Positions 23,701-38,700 of a stretch of 64,000 bases of DNA are shown here, piece after piece. This stretch comes from Haemonchus contortus (taxonomy: Eukaryota; Nematoda; Chromadorea; Rhabditida; Trichostrongylidae). Under the pieces are notes generated by a model, which saw nothing but the letters and a program-made list of their open reading frames with translations, was not told the DNA's origin and did not search any database. How positions within the stretch are numbered: the first letter of the stretch is position 1; each line of letters starts with the position of its first letter. The translations under genes and the position numbers were made by a program. The stretch spans positions 1-64,000 of the forward strand of contig LS997564.1 in assembly GCA_000469685.2 (NCBI GenBank). The letters are read 5' to 3'.

Positions 23701-26700
23701 AACTGAGGGGCTGCTGTAAAAGAAAGACGTCAAACATCTATGAACTCACTAGATGGATTGGCGCTTCATAACTGTCAGCCGAGGTATAGATAGGTCCTTC
23801 TGAAGACGATGACATTGCCTGATTAAGGTGTCCATAAGCGAACTCTTGTGGTTTGTGCACCGCATATGCATCAATTTCCTTCAATAAGAATTTTTCCAAA
23901 AATCTCTTTACGATTGACAATTTTCTATTTTCCAACAATGCATGCCAGTACATTGTTATATCTTACCACATACCTCTGTCCGTTGCCATGTGATCTTTTT
24001 CGGTGCTTCGCGACGTCTGACTACTCTTGCGACACTCAGCACCACCAAAGCAGCGGCTACAAAGACCGCTACGCAGAGCAGCGATGCTAGAACCCCAGGC
24101 TTCTGGAGCAATGCTAGGTGGGCTGAACCAACAGAGCAGCCAGCAGATACATCGCCGCTAAGGGCTTTTGTGAAGAACTGAAATTGAAAACTTATCGAGG
24201 AGCATAAACGAAAAAGACGGGTTACACAAGTACTGAGAAAGGAAGACGTCGTTTTACCTCACTAGAGTATTTCTCCTCAATTTCGAGGGATTGCAGTTCT
24301 CCATTGATGACGAATCGTCGAAGACAGCCGGAAAATTGTCTGCAATGTGTCCATTTCAAAGGCAAATACTATTATAGACTCTTTTGTAGGGACACTCGGA
24401 GGGATTTCGAAAAGGGTTATGCTAAACCGATCCCGAACCTGAACTTTATTGGGATAATAATATAAGCAAGCCTTTGTAACTGTTTTGCAAATACGACTTC
24501 AACCTTCACCTATCGACCATCACCAGGCACCTGGGCGTGGGTATCTCAACCCACAGGCGCTTTGGGACGAAACACCTTGACAACTGCAGAGAAGTTTACT
24601 ACACCAAAGGACGGTTTTGCTGTTGTTGGTGGAATTCTCAGGGAATGCTCTACATTAGATAACATTCTGAGGGTTCCACCGTGATCGTCGAGGTTTACGC
24701 TTCTCAGCTTCTCAGTTTGGCCGAAGTTATTCGAAGGAAGCGCCCGCAGCAAGGGATTGTTTATCTTCTTCACGACAGCACTCGACCCCATGTTGTGGAA
24801 CTGTCTCGTCAGAATTATGCCGAACATGGATGGGAAGTGCTGCCCCATCCTCAGAATTCGCTAGGTCTTGCTCCATCCGATTAGCACTTGTTTCTTGCTC
24901 TGGAAGTCACATTCGCGATAGAGAGTTTGTTGATTGCTCGGATCTCAAAAGTGAGATTTCAGCTTTATCAAAAGTGCCGGATCGTTGGATATATGTTGGG
25001 GACCATGATGGGGATTATATTACTGATTGAAACTTTTCTAAATAAAAATAAGACTTGTTAATATGAACATGGGAAATCGATCAGGACTTTTTACTCAACA
25101 TAATATTTTATCAAAGGTTCACTGGCAAAATTAAACAATTCTCTCTTACAAGGACGGGCATTCTCTCTGTGATTTCGGAACTAATTCGGTGTAGGCAGGG
25201 TCCTACAACCAATCTGACATTAGTCTTGAAAACCATAGCAGTCATTCTCGAGAAGAAGCTATAGGGTTAACTCCTAATGATACAACCACCACACCCTTCT
25301 ATAGAGAAGTCACTCTCTAGTAAGAAAAGATGACGTTTTTACGGCGAAAATCGGTAAAACAATGCCCAATAACAGCATGAGGGAGGGGGAAACGGAACTT
25401 TGAACTTTCGTTGCCCCTTTTTCACGCCGTCTCTCGCCATGTCAATGACGCACATAGCTTTTTCAAGAACGTACGTTCCGGATCATCGATACATCTGCCC
25501 GTCTCCACTAATCCCTTTGTGACTTCGTATGTATAATATTCCCGTACATGGGTTCTACCTTGTCGCGGTGTACGGGCTTGAGTCGAGACCGGGTTACAAG
25601 TGTCACATTCTACAGTCATCGATTCGGTATCCTGACCGCGACTTTGACCAAGGACATCAGCGTCTCTATCATTCAAGTATACGCCCCCACCAGTGATTGT
25701 TCCGACGATCAACATGAGGACTTTTACGACTATCTCGGCGAGCTCGTTCGGTCGCAGAAAAGCAGCTACATAGTGGTATCTGGCGATTTTAACGCACGAG
25801 TCGGTGGAAGAAGATCAGGGGAACGCTTTATCGGGCCAAACTGTGCTGAACAACGGAACGCCGCTGGAGAGAGACTGGCGAACTTCTGCGAGATACATCA
25901 CATGTTTCATGGGAACAGCCAGTTCGTTAAAGCGCCAACGAAAAGATGGACTTACGTGTCCCCGAATGGGCAATACTACCACGAGCTAGACCATATCCTG
26001 TGTAGCAGAAGAGCCATCACAGATGTAGGAGTAGTCCCATCGTTCAATACTGGAAGTGATCATCGACTTCTACGCGCACGACTGCACTTCGAGCGAAGCC
26101 ATGTGCGCCTGTCGAGAATCCAATCGAGACAACCTCGAGCGACTGTTCTCGATACAAATGCGCTGAAGACGTTGATAGAGAATGTACCTTTGGATATGAA
26201 AGAGGATATAAATGAGGATTACGACTACCTTCTGAACACTCTCTCTACTCTTGCTTCACAATCGCGCACTATGGCTCCTAACCACAACTCGCGTAGAATG
26301 TCTGATGCCACACGAAATCTTCTCGCTAAGAGGAGGCAAATGGACAGGAAAAACAATCATGTTGAATACACATTACTAAATCGGCTCTGTAGGCAAAGAC
26401 TTGCTGAAGATCTCAAGAATTTCTCCCGTTACCGTCTATTAGATGCTGCGTCCAACAGGCGTAGTGTGAAAAAGACAAAACGAGAGCTGGCGCAGTACCG
26501 CCTGACGATTTCTTGCTTGAAAGGCCCGGATGGTTCCAGAACTACGTCTCGACCAGAAATGGAATCGATTTTGATGAACTTCTATTCGAATCTCTTTAAA
26601 TCTGACCACGGCATCTCTACTGAACAGATACCTATCGGAGAAATGGTGCCATCATTTTTACCATCAGAAGTTCGTCACGCAGTCGAAACAATGCCGAAAG

Positions 26701-29700
26701 GAAAAGCCCCTGGAGCTGACGGATTATCCTTGGAGGCCCTACAAGCATGTAGTCATAAAATTCACTGTGCTTTAGCCCAACGCTTCACTCGCTACGTCAA
26801 CGACTGCAAAGCACCAGACGCATGGAGAAAATCCAAGACAATTCTGCTGTTCAAAAAAGGAGACAAAGAAGACTTGGACAACTATAGACCAATTACGCTC
26901 CTGCCGGTGTTATACAAAGTATTCACACGCTGCCTCCTCGCTCGAATAAGGAGGCAACTTGATGAAGCCCAATCGGTCGAACAGGCAGGATTTCGGCGGA
27001 AATTCGGCACTTTGGACCACATCATTACTTGCTGTCGAATTATTGAAGCAGCTCGTGAATACCATGAACCGCTGATACTAACATTCATCGACTATCGGAA
27101 AGCATTCGATTCAATAGAACGAGAAAAAATATGGTCGGCTCTTGATGAACAAGGTATCGATCCCCGTTACACGGAAATCTTGAAGGAATGCTACTCAGGC
27201 TGTGTAACAGTGTTCCGACCGTTCTTCCGCGACCTAGAGGTGACTGTGGAAAAAGGGGTTCGCCAAGGAGACCCTATCTCCCCAAACCTTTTCGCTGCAT
27301 GCCTCGAATACACTATACGTCACTGTGCATGGGATTCCAAAGGAATCAAAATCGACGGAAGGTATTTAAGTCACCTGAGATTTGCGGATGACTTAGTTCT
27401 CATTTCAAGAACATCGGATGAAACTTCTGAAATGTTAAATGACTTACATGCAGCTGGTATCAAGGCCGGTTTGAACATCAACATGAAGAAAACGAAATGT
27501 ATGAGGAACGAATACTCAGATCGCAATCCTGTTTACCTTCAGGGAGAACCCTTAGAGGATGTCGACGAATACGTGTACCTTGGCCGACTACTTAACATGA
27601 AAAATGACCTAAAGAGCGAACTGATGAGAAGGAAAAAAGCCGGCTGGGCTGCGTATAACTCGATCAGGAATGTAATCGAACATACTAAGGACGACGAATT
27701 GCGAGCAAACCTGTTTAACTCCACGGTGCTACCAGCCCTGAGCTACGCAAGCGAAACTTGGTCTCTGACGAAAAATTTGGAAAATCAGCTACGAAGGATA
27801 CAAATATCCCTTGAGCGTCGAATGGTCGGGATAACCTTGCATTAACAACGGCTGAGCAGGCTGCACAACGAAGACATACGTTCGTTGTCTAAGGTTCGCG
27901 ATATTATTCAGCACATCGACAAAGCAAAACACACCTTTGCTGGACATCTGATGAGGCGCGAAGACGGTCGTTGGAGTACAACAAGTGTGTGCTGGGAACC
28001 ACGCGAGAAGAAACGGCCCCGTGGCCGACCTCCTCTACGATGGCAAGACTCTCTTGCTCACAGAAACAATATCTGCGATTCTAATTCAATTAAGGTATCA
28101 GTCCACTGGACAACATTGGCTCAAGATAGAAAATCGTGGAAAAGAAGTTGGGACCCGCGCACGAGCAATCGCAGCCGACAACGGGTCGCCAAGTAATCCA
28201 AGTAAGTAATGTATAATATTATTCGAAAGACGAACTGAGGGTCTAGCCGATGTTCAGGCCACTTGTTATTGAGATGGTGTGGCTGCTATCAGGTTAACAA
28301 CTTCACAGAAAATTAGATCGCTCACTTTACTGAAAAGATGCTAGGAAATAAATTGTTCGCGAGAGTAGCCAATCTCACGCCTTTTTTATAATGTGACATA
28401 CTATTCATAAACCCTTTGACGACCGCACCTTTTACATGTCCTTACACTGCCTTTTAATTTCTCTCATGACTGTAGTTGGAAATGAATGATTTTCTGGACC
28501 ACGATGCCTCAAGATTCTCTAGAAGGCTGTAGGCTCAGCTGATACTTGAAACCATGAAAAAAAATTGTGAAAACACTTGATAAATAATATAATTACTACA
28601 GAGGCGCGATATGGTGTGGCCCGCCGGCGGGCCACGCAGGGCCCGTTAAAGCGTAAGATTTGTATGACTAGAACACCTGAGTCTGTACTAATCAAAAAGC
28701 AGGACAATGTACTGCTTATAGGCAATCACTGATTGAGCGGATAATTACAAAAGACACCAAATACAGTGCGATATTGGGCTGCTATTTCGTCGGCGATCTG
28801 TTTAGTCACCAGTGCACAGGATATAAAGATTATTGTCTGCCAATGGTTGCCCTCACAGAGTTCTCTACAAGGGATTGAAGAATAACTCACTCTCGCATTC
28901 CATTGACTCCAAGCTCGATCCGTTTCAAGTCGGCTGAGATTATCGACGGCAGGACTACACGTGACATTGCCTGCTTCCCAAGTCCATCCACTTTGAATGT
29001 GATCTGGATGAGCTCGATTTGAGATTTAGATTTAAGGTCTTGTCAATCGAGTAACTAATTCAGCTTTTTCTGCTGATGGCTGCACATTCAGAGTCCCGGA
29101 ATCAAAACAATAGCTTGTTTGTTAGACGCCAATCCTATTTTAAAACTACTACTAATTCATGGTCAATCAACGATTTGCGATGGATCTTCCGCAAAGCGTC
29201 GCTTCGCCATAACTCTAGCTAAAGTGCTCCTATCGAGCTGAAAGTAAGATCATAGGAAAGTTTTCCACTTTCCACTTAACCGACCGCTAGTAATTTCGAA
29301 TTTTCAACTCATGATATCTCCGTAAAGAGAAGGATCCATTGATGGTGACATCTGATAATGGTGTTTTCATCGCTCGAAACATTTGTAAGTACCGCCCAAG
29401 GCTTTGGTTGTCTAACAGCTAAATTTTTTATGAGTATTCATTTCTAAGAAAAGAGCAGGAGATCTACATTCCATACAAAGGCGTGAGCACCGACTTCCGC
29501 TGAAAACCATTTGCACTGCCCTGTTAGTCCTCTGTCAAAGACCGTGTACACGAAACTATTATTCGTTTCAAAAAAGTAGTGGAAAGTCAGCCAATCACTT
29601 CAACTTTGTCAAAGAAGTAGGGAAGCCCGGCGTTGGCCATGCGAATCGACTGGTAAATCAAAAATAAACTACTTCGAAGGTATAGCTCGTGTTGCGGATA

Positions 29701-32700
29701 AGACATCCAACTCAACCTTTTCTAACAGCACACAGGGTCATTGTTATGGTCGTATCACGTAAAAGCTGAGCGTGTGCTCGCGCTGTTCAATTTGTGCGCA
29801 CATGCAACAACCAAGCTGGTTGCAGTGCATCTTATTGTTAGCTAAAAACTCGCGTAAGAAGAAAAACGTGGTGACGAACCACTTTTCTGTCCCCACTGAG
29901 CTCAAGTACAACTTGATGCCAGTTGCCGTCGTCCACTGATTGGCTACCAAGCGTGATTTCCACAGGGGTGCGATAACTGTTGAAGACACGGTAACGCGCT
30001 ACCGAAGCATGCACCTGGAATTCTAGAGGATTACATTTCAACAAAAAAAAAGTCGGAAAAGTATGTCATCGGTAAATTTAGAATCAGTACTTCAACGACG
30101 GCGAGCTCCGATTCGTAAAACAGCGCCACTATTGTTCCGTGTGACTTTCGCGTGCGAAAATCAATCTCTATTGACTGGCTTCCATGGCAGAATGTCGAAT
30201 CAGCCGGAGACAGCGCACCAGCCGCGAGGATACTTCGGAGTTGTTCCGTTGGTGCTAGCGTAAAGGATCCAAAGGTCATCGAATAGGCTTGTCCAGCTGC
30301 AACAGATGAATACACTTCAACCGGTAATTGATTAACACGTTGTATAGGACATACCTTTTGAGCAGTCAACAGCCTCAAAGCCACCAACGCAATGACAAAT
30401 CGCTCGTCCACCTTCAGCTTGACATGTACCACCGTCGCATTTCATTTCAGAGCAGTTCATCTTACGCTTTTCCGACGGTTTCTTCAATTCGTACGGTCGT
30501 TTTCGTTTGAGTTTCCGATCTTTGTTTCGTATAGAACAGTCAACACCCGAGAAACCAGCAAGGCATTTGCAGATACCGGCGGAGCACATGCCACTAGAAC
30601 CAGTAGTTGAATAGTAGTACGAACAATCACTCAGGGTTTTGTAAATCGAAAAGTGCCAGTTGAAGGATACCGTTTTGCAAAGATACCACCCACAAGTCTA
30701 AGAGACCACCTGTAGGAGATACCATTGCAAGTGTATTTTTTAGAACGGTGCAGTTAGAGTTTGAAGGCCATCAAGAAGATCCTACCGTCTCCTCTGCTCT
30801 CAATGAATGCTCTACTCGAAAGAGAGGCTATATAGAAACTAGAAAGCACGACCAAAAGCGTTAGGGTTGTACATAGATATAGCGTATGGGTGATGACAAT
30901 CAGTACCACTATCAGAGATGGGAGAACAGGCGTATTAGGAAAAAATTGTAGCTGTCAGGGGACCTTAATAATCACCTGCTCGACACATATATACAGGGTG
31001 CGCCATAAATATGGTAACAACTTTTCGAACCTCCGTAACTTCCTTGTTTGGAGAGTTTCTCCAAAGCTGTACCTCCCCTTATGTTCATGATATACCTTAG
31101 CCCACATATCTACCTTGGTACTCTCAACTCATCAAATTTCGAAAAACGGTGGAGCCTCGCAGACATCCCCAACCGTTCCGGTTTTGCGCGCACTTTGTGA
31201 ATCCTTTTCCGGAATCGTTCCTCGTTTCAACATTTCCCACATGACGGCCTCTTGAATCGCGTAGCGTAGACAGGTCAAAAACAAACCTCGAAATGATCGT
31301 TTTGTCTCCTACACGACCCTTTTTCCGAACAAAATTTCTTGGGAAGGAGTATGATGCAGAACCTGCAGAAACACGAGAGAAATAGCTGCTGATTTGCTTG
31401 TATGTTATACTCAGATGGGAAGAGATCACCCTGAGTAAATACAATCGTATAGAAATAGGATTCGAAAGCTTTGTATGCTTCTTGACGAGAAGAAGTTGGA
31501 GAGAAAAAAAAAATGCCGTGCACCGCTTGCGCGCGGCACGCGCTTCGGCAGACCTTTTTTTCTGACTAAACGTGTTCAGCGCGGAAGAAATGTTGAGAAC
31601 CCAAAGTATACGTATGTTACACACTATGAGTGCTGAAGAAGATGAGAGGAGTCAGATCACCTATCATAGCCATTTTCCCTCTTTGATGGTAGTTTTTGCA
31701 GGAATCTCTACCATCAGAGCGATATCGCCAAATTTGATCGAGAAAAGTACAAAATTCATTCCGAACTTCATTAATAAGGGGTTCTCTGAAAGGAAACAGC
31801 TAAGAGTCAGAAATTTTCTCATGGATCCGATTTGAAAACTATGGCGCACTTGCTCACGAATGGGAAAAGTTCGAGACTGGTGCTGAAGAAATGCTCGCGA
31901 CCATATCCTACCTTCCAATCCTTCCACGAATTTCCCAGCCCACATTGTGATGGATCGCTGCATATAGTCCATAACGGAAAGGTAAGCCTGGGGTTCGAAA
32001 CGCACTACTGTTGCTGCTCCTAAGTAATTATGGAAAAAAGCTCGGGCTGGAGTTTCTCAAGTAACTCTGCGTGCCGCCGTCGCTGAGTAGCCGAAGCGCT
32101 TTCGAGCTATAATTAGTACAGGAAATGGTTATGCAAGACAACAGTGCCTTCGTTTTGTAGATGTGATGCACAGTAAATAATTTACAAAAATTGGTCATGC
32201 ATCAATATGAACTACGGTTTCTGGAGGCCAATATTTTTGTTACCATATTTAAGGCGCACCCTGTATATGGGTGTGCAGTCATCGAAGGTTACACCAATGT
32301 ATCCGATACAAATCGATTATCCTATCTTACAAACCCTATTGGTGGCACTAAAAGCATACCATACTTGAACAAACATTAAAGGCACAGTTCGCGATAATTC
32401 AATGGGCTGGTGTGTCTGTCCGACGTGTCCGCCTCCCATTCGATGCCAAGTCTGACGTAACATCGAATGAGAGGCGGACACGTCATCGACACACCCGCCC
32501 ATTGAACCATCGCGAACTGCGCCTTCAAAGGAAAATATCCAACTATTAGAATAGCCTACTTGACGCATCCTTTCTCACAGCCTCTCACGCAGCTTCCAGC
32601 TGCTGAACATCGACCGTCGGGGCAGGTAATGTCACTGCAATGGTTCACCTCTTCACAATACTCACCAACGAAACCGACTCCACATTCACATCTGAAATAA

Positions 32701-35700
32701 TCAATATCTATTTTTTGCACGAAACCGCTTCGGTTGTTCCAATTTTGGACCTTGTTTGGAGAAGTCCATTAGGAATACTCCAAATGGATTCTGATCCGTA
32801 GAAGGTGGTACTGGCGTTCTGCAATGAGACCAGCTGACGGCATCTTCCGCCGTTGCTGCAGAAAACACTATCACACAAAGACGTCGACATCGACTGCAAG
32901 AGTGCGTGTGGAAAATCGTTCTTTTGGAAGAATCCGTGCACGATGTCACGTGAATCGTTCGAGGTGATTACTCGATGATTACGATCGATCACAGCAAGCG
33001 ATAGAGCATTGCGATACTGAGCAGCGTCAACTTTGACTGACAACGGATAGAACGTCTGAAAGCACGGTATCAACTCTGGCTATGAGTACGAGGTCATTCA
33101 CTTCGCTCACCAAGTCAGTATAGGATCGCTGAAGCTCAGTGAGGAAATCGGCAACTCTAGCCGGTGCTGCGTAGAAGATTACTTGCAGAGCTGATTGTTG
33201 AAGCTCCTCCGAACTTTGTAGAGTGTTTAGCGTGATGTCGATTGATGCATCATTGATCACAACTTTCTCCAATACGTTGTCGATCGACTGCTTCACAGTG
33301 ATATGGCAGCTAGCTGATACCTATAAACACGGAGGTGAAAAGTATCCCGTGTTCTATTTGAAGATAGACGAACCTTATACACCTCACTCTCGTTCGGAAC
33401 ACATTCTGGTTTTGATTTAAAAGTTATGGAGCTCAAATCGATCTCTGTCGGCGTATCGCCTAGTACGACGGTTGCGTTCATAGTCCGAGAAGTGACCGTA
33501 TTTTCAGCATCAGCGTCGACGAATACCTGCAATGCTGGTAACGTGCAATAATAAGTCTTTCTTAGCTGAGCCATGGCCCGAAAGAGGATGGATGTGATAC
33601 AGTGATGCCCAATAAGAAGAAGGGAGGCACTGATTCATGTATTGACCAGATTTTGCTAATAGATGGATTGACCAAAAACGGGGTCAATAGTCATTTAAAC
33701 TGACAAGGGAAACCTAATGCCGAAACTGGAGTATATGGTGCATCTCGATAATAGACTGTATACAGCTGCGTGCTGCGTGCTGGCGTGCTGGCGTGCTGGC
33801 GTGGCGAGGCTGTGCTAGGGGGGGAGTAGGGAGGCAGACGGTCGGTCGAAGGGCTAAAATTAAAGAAGAACAAGATCAAAAACCAAACAACCAGGGGCTC
33901 GTGCAAATGGTTTTTGTTCTTGTCTCTCTTTGTTTACAGCCTTTCGAAGGGGCTGACCGACCGTTTGCTTCCCTCCTCCCCCTAGCACTGCCTCGGCACC
34001 CCGGCACGCACGCCTGCGGACTATGAAAGCAGCCAATCGCTTTGCTTCGCTAACTAATGATAATGGAATTAACAATGTCAGCCCACATAACGAGAACCAG
34101 CAATGCCAATGTCTAGGTTCAATAAAGTAAGCGGTACCCGAGCCAACGTACTAACCACAACACGCTGCGTAGTTGGTCGTCCGTGTTCCGGCTGTGCAAC
34201 AACCGGTACATCGTAGACACTTTGAATCGATTGAGTTAGCGGTCGAACAGACATCAGTATCCCTTCAGGGGATACGGAGAATATCTGTAAATATTTTTTT
34301 TTACTCTGTGAGAATAATCCTACTATATATAACGCGCTAAGTGTGTCTGTTGGTTTGTCTGTGTGTGTGTGTTTGTGTGTGTGTGTAGTTGTGTGTTTGA
34401 CCGGAAATTCATAACTGCAGTCCCCATGGACCTAGAGAGTTCAAAGTTGGTAGAATTACAGGGGGCAGGATAGGAACACTAATGGTGGGTGGCGTGGGCG
34501 AGCTCCGCCCACAGGGGGCGTGGTTTGTGCGAAATAAATGTTTGACCGGAAATTCATAACTACGGTTCCAGTGGACCTAGAGAGTTCAAATTTGGTAGGT
34601 GTAAGGGGGCAGGATGGGAACACTAATGGTGGGCGGTGGTGCCGGACTCCGCCCACAGGGGGCGGGGTTTGTGCGAAATAAACGTTTGAGCGCAAATTCA
34701 TAACTCCGGTTCCCGTCGACCTAGAGAGTTCAAATTTGGTAGGTGTAAGGGGGGCAGGTTAGGAACACTTATGGTGGGCGGCGGGGCCGGACTCCGCCCA
34801 CAGGGGGCGGGGTTTGTGCGAAATGAACGTTTGAGCGCAAATTCATAACTCCGGTTCCCGTCGACCTAGAGAGTTCAAATTTGGTAGGTGTAAGGGGGGC
34901 AGGTCAGGAACACTTATGGTAGGCGGCGGGGCCGGACTCCGCCTACAGGGGGCGGGGTTTGTGCGGAAAATCGTAGCTGCAGTTCCCGTGGACCTAGAGC
35001 GTCCAAATTTGGTAAGATTACCCAAGATAGGATGGACACGCTTATAATGGGTAGCAGGATTGAGCTCCGCCCACAATGGGCGGGGTTTGGGCAGAAATTC
35101 ATAGCTCCTGTTCCTGTGGGCCTTGGAAGTTCAAATTTGGCATGAGCACAGGAGACAGGATAAGAGCACTCATGGTTGGTAGCAGGACCGGACTCCGCCC
35201 ACAAGGGGCGGGGTTTGTGTGAAAAACTTAAACTTGGACATATAGCGTTCAAATTTGGTAGGGGTACAGGCGGCAGGATGGGAACACTCATGGTTGGTAG
35301 CAGGACCGGACTCCGCCCACAAGGGGCGGGGTTTGTGTGAAAAACTTAAACTTGGACATATAGCGTTCAAATTTGGTAGAGGTACAGGCTGCAGCATGGG
35401 AACACTTATGTTGGGTGGCAGAGCCGGACTCCACCCACGGGGGGCGGGGTTTGTGCGGAAAATCATAGCTGCAGTTCCCGTGGACCTGGAGCGTCCAACT
35501 TTGGTAAGATTACCCAAGATAGGATGGGCACGCTTATAATGGGTAGCAGGATTGAGCTCCGCCCACAATAGGCGGGGTTTGGGCAGAAATTCATAGCTCC
35601 TGTTCCTGTGGACCTTGGAAGTTCAAATTTGGCATGAGCACAGGAAGCAGGATAAGAGAACTCATGGTGGGTGGCAGGACCGGACTCCGCCCACAGTTTG

Positions 35701-38700
35701 GCTAGAAATTCATAACTCCTTCAGGGGCGGGGCTTGAAGAGAAATGTCAAAATGGACCTAGAGCGACCAAACTTGAAAGAATACAGGAGGCAGGATAGGA
35801 ACATCGATGGAAGGTTGCAAGGCGAAACTCCGCCCTAAAAGGCTGGGCGTGAATAAATACTATTGATTCGGACCCAGACCGTTGAAACTCGAGGACGCAA
35901 GGAGTCGGCTGGGAACATTGATGGTAGCTAATATAGTAGACACAGCCGCGATGAAGTATCTGAATACTTTTTTCTCTGAGTAATTGCATTTGTGATGTTA
36001 TGCGATGTTCTATTCGGACACAGCGAAGATGGCTTACAGAAAAAATCGCTCATGACTCGGAGCTAATACTGAGGGTGTAGAGCTTTCGAAGAAAAAGGAG
36101 AATCCGAAGTGTTATTTACGCATAGCAAATTTCTCACAGGAAGGGGGAGCGCCCGGCGTAGCCGGGCGAACCCATAAGAAGGAGGGAAGCCCGGCGTTAG
36201 CCGGGCGGCCCGATCAAATGATTAGCTCTGAGCAGGTGAATGTCTGAGAAAGTCGGATAAAGTTATTGGAGAACGATCAAGTCTGGAGCTTTACTAGTAG
36301 TAGTATTTCGCTACCAAATATATTTAGTGGCATATTTAATTCAACGAAAAATTGTTTACTAACAAACCTCATGCTCATCACAACAGCTTTATTTATCATC
36401 AACTATCATACCCTCACTTCATAGCATCATTATTTTCATTGGCATTAGCCTACTTTTCGTCTGATCTGAACCCTACCTCTCTGAGTCGCCGATCACCAAT
36501 ACGATAAGCGAACTTCTGACCATGAACACTGTGCAATTGAGCAATCGCAAGTGCCGACACATTTTCCATCAAGAATCCCACCATGGGATAATCCGGTGGA
36601 GTTGTTGGAACTACCGTAATGATTATTTCACTGCGAGATCTTACTCTATTACCACATAACACCTGAACAAAATACAACAGGTGTGCTTCTAGTAGTGATT
36701 CTATTACCAACAAGATTACCTCAGCAACCAGGGAGTAGTGGGGTTTTCTAAGATGCCCACAGAGAGCCAATGTGCTGCCCACTGGGAAGCAGAATGTCTA
36801 AAGATATGGATTTCAGTCAGCCAAAAAAAAGAGAAATTAAAGAAAATCGAAACGGGCATAATTCAATTGTATCGTCGCCAACCTTTCCTTGGTCATCGCT
36901 GACAACTGATATGTAGCAATCGTTAGGTACAGACATTTGAAAGTCGTGGATTGTGGTGTTCAGTGGAGCCATGTCGGAAATGTTGAAAGCATAGGTGGTT
37001 TTAGAAAATAGTGGAGGTGGAGCCATATTAGATGAGATTAGTTGCAATTTGGAGCTGAAAAGTAATTATCTATCACGAAAGTGCATGGGTTCCTGCAAAC
37101 AACCCGCATTGTCCAGTAGTAAAGTTTATCCACTTCTTTATGGTAGCCCCATAATCATCGTTACTCAACATTTGTAATACAAGCCAATCGACAGCAGACA
37201 GTATGAACACACAGATAGCGCAAGTAAGTCTACCAACCTCTTTAAAACTCTTCCAAATTTCGATTTGGCGTAAACTATAGCTTCATCATCATCGATTCCC
37301 CGCTCAACACTGACGTTAAGGTCATTCGCATCAACGACTAGCTGATCACTTCTCTTGGCCATGAAAATTTTCGTTCCATAAGATGACACAATGGTTCCTT
37401 TCACAGCACTTTCGCTCATAGTTACGTTTTCATCATGAATGTTCGGACTCTTCGGTAGCATGTCAAGTAACACCACTTTGACGGTTATCGGTTGGCTCTT
37501 GTCGCTGACAGTCCATTTAATGGATGATGGAACATCGTCGGATATGTGAATACAGCTGTCGGTGGTGATGATTTCTGCAGGAGTAGAGACAGAGGATTGG
37601 AGATCCTCTTTTGAAGTGTCAATGTCCGTGATGATAGGGCAAATTGTAGCCTCAGTGTTCGTAACCTAAACATTTAATTGGGGTAGTCAAGCGACTGAGC
37701 TAGTTTTAAACATTTTACTTATAATTTTTCTCCATTGAGCAGGACACTTGCAAGCTGAAACGACTTACCGCATAAACAAGCTCAGCATCTTCGACTGCCG
37801 GTGGATTATCATCAACGTCCAGAAGGTCAATAACAATTTGTGCACTGGCTAAAACACAAAGAATGAAATTCACCGTGATACATCCACAAAACACCAGCTG
37901 GGCTATGCGCGCTAACGCGTGCACTATATGTCCACGACAGCTCATCTACGATGGAGTCATTCAGCCGAGTGTCGAATTATCAGATTATGACACTCTTCTT
38001 TGGATTCGAACTCTGGGACCGCTTTGAGGGCATCCGCTCGACATATTTTATTTGAGCAGACTTGTTTGATCATAGGCCTGTCCACCTTAGTGCAGGTCCC
38101 TCCCGCTATGAATAGTTCACCAACCGTCTTCTAGCTAACCCTAACCATTTTCTCCGCATTCTAAAACGTTTTCAAGTAGAGTTATAAATTTTTCATTTCG
38201 GCTCCGCCCATCCCTATGCAAATACGTGCAAACACATCAGGAATTTGATGACATTTCTTCGCTTACTCCAACTAATTTTTCCAGCATTTCAGATTTTTTC
38301 TGAGTGAAAATAGTTTTTAATCATAGCCCCGCCCATCTTTGTGCAAACCTCGCCTACTTCAGAAATTTGGCCACATTTCTGCTACTGACTCTAATCACTT
38401 CTTTCCCTGCCTTCTACAACGGCTCTGAACAGAAGTATAATATGACCTTTTGATATTAGCCCTGCCCACCCTGTTGCGAACCCCGCCCTCTTCAGAGATT
38501 TGACCACACTCATACTAATTCTGATCACTTTTTCCTTGCTTTCTGGAACAATTCTGAACAGAATTATATGTTTCGAAAGAAGTAGCTTACATTCAACTGG
38601 ACAACCCGCCCATCGTGGGGCGGCTTCGCCAAGTTTATGCGTGCCAAGCACGCATAAGCCCCTTGCACACTGCTTTTTATTTTTTCTGGTCTTCATGCCT

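Noticed and set aside
23974..24177. Classical (HMR-1 type) cadherin
   Set aside because: The tail exons lack a recognisable p120- or beta-catenin-binding region, and only one laminin-G domain was found.
30063..30263. Plus-strand ORF over the laminin-G exon
   Set aside because: Shadow of the minus-strand exon 30091-30296.
31124..31624. 166-codon minus-strand ORF
   Set aside because: Lies inside the transposon at 31-32.3 kb, has no domain, and its low-complexity composition suggests chance.
34843..35568. Proline-rich ORFs on minus (77-132 codons)
   Set aside because: Same tandem-repeat artefact; the repeated peptide follows the unit length.
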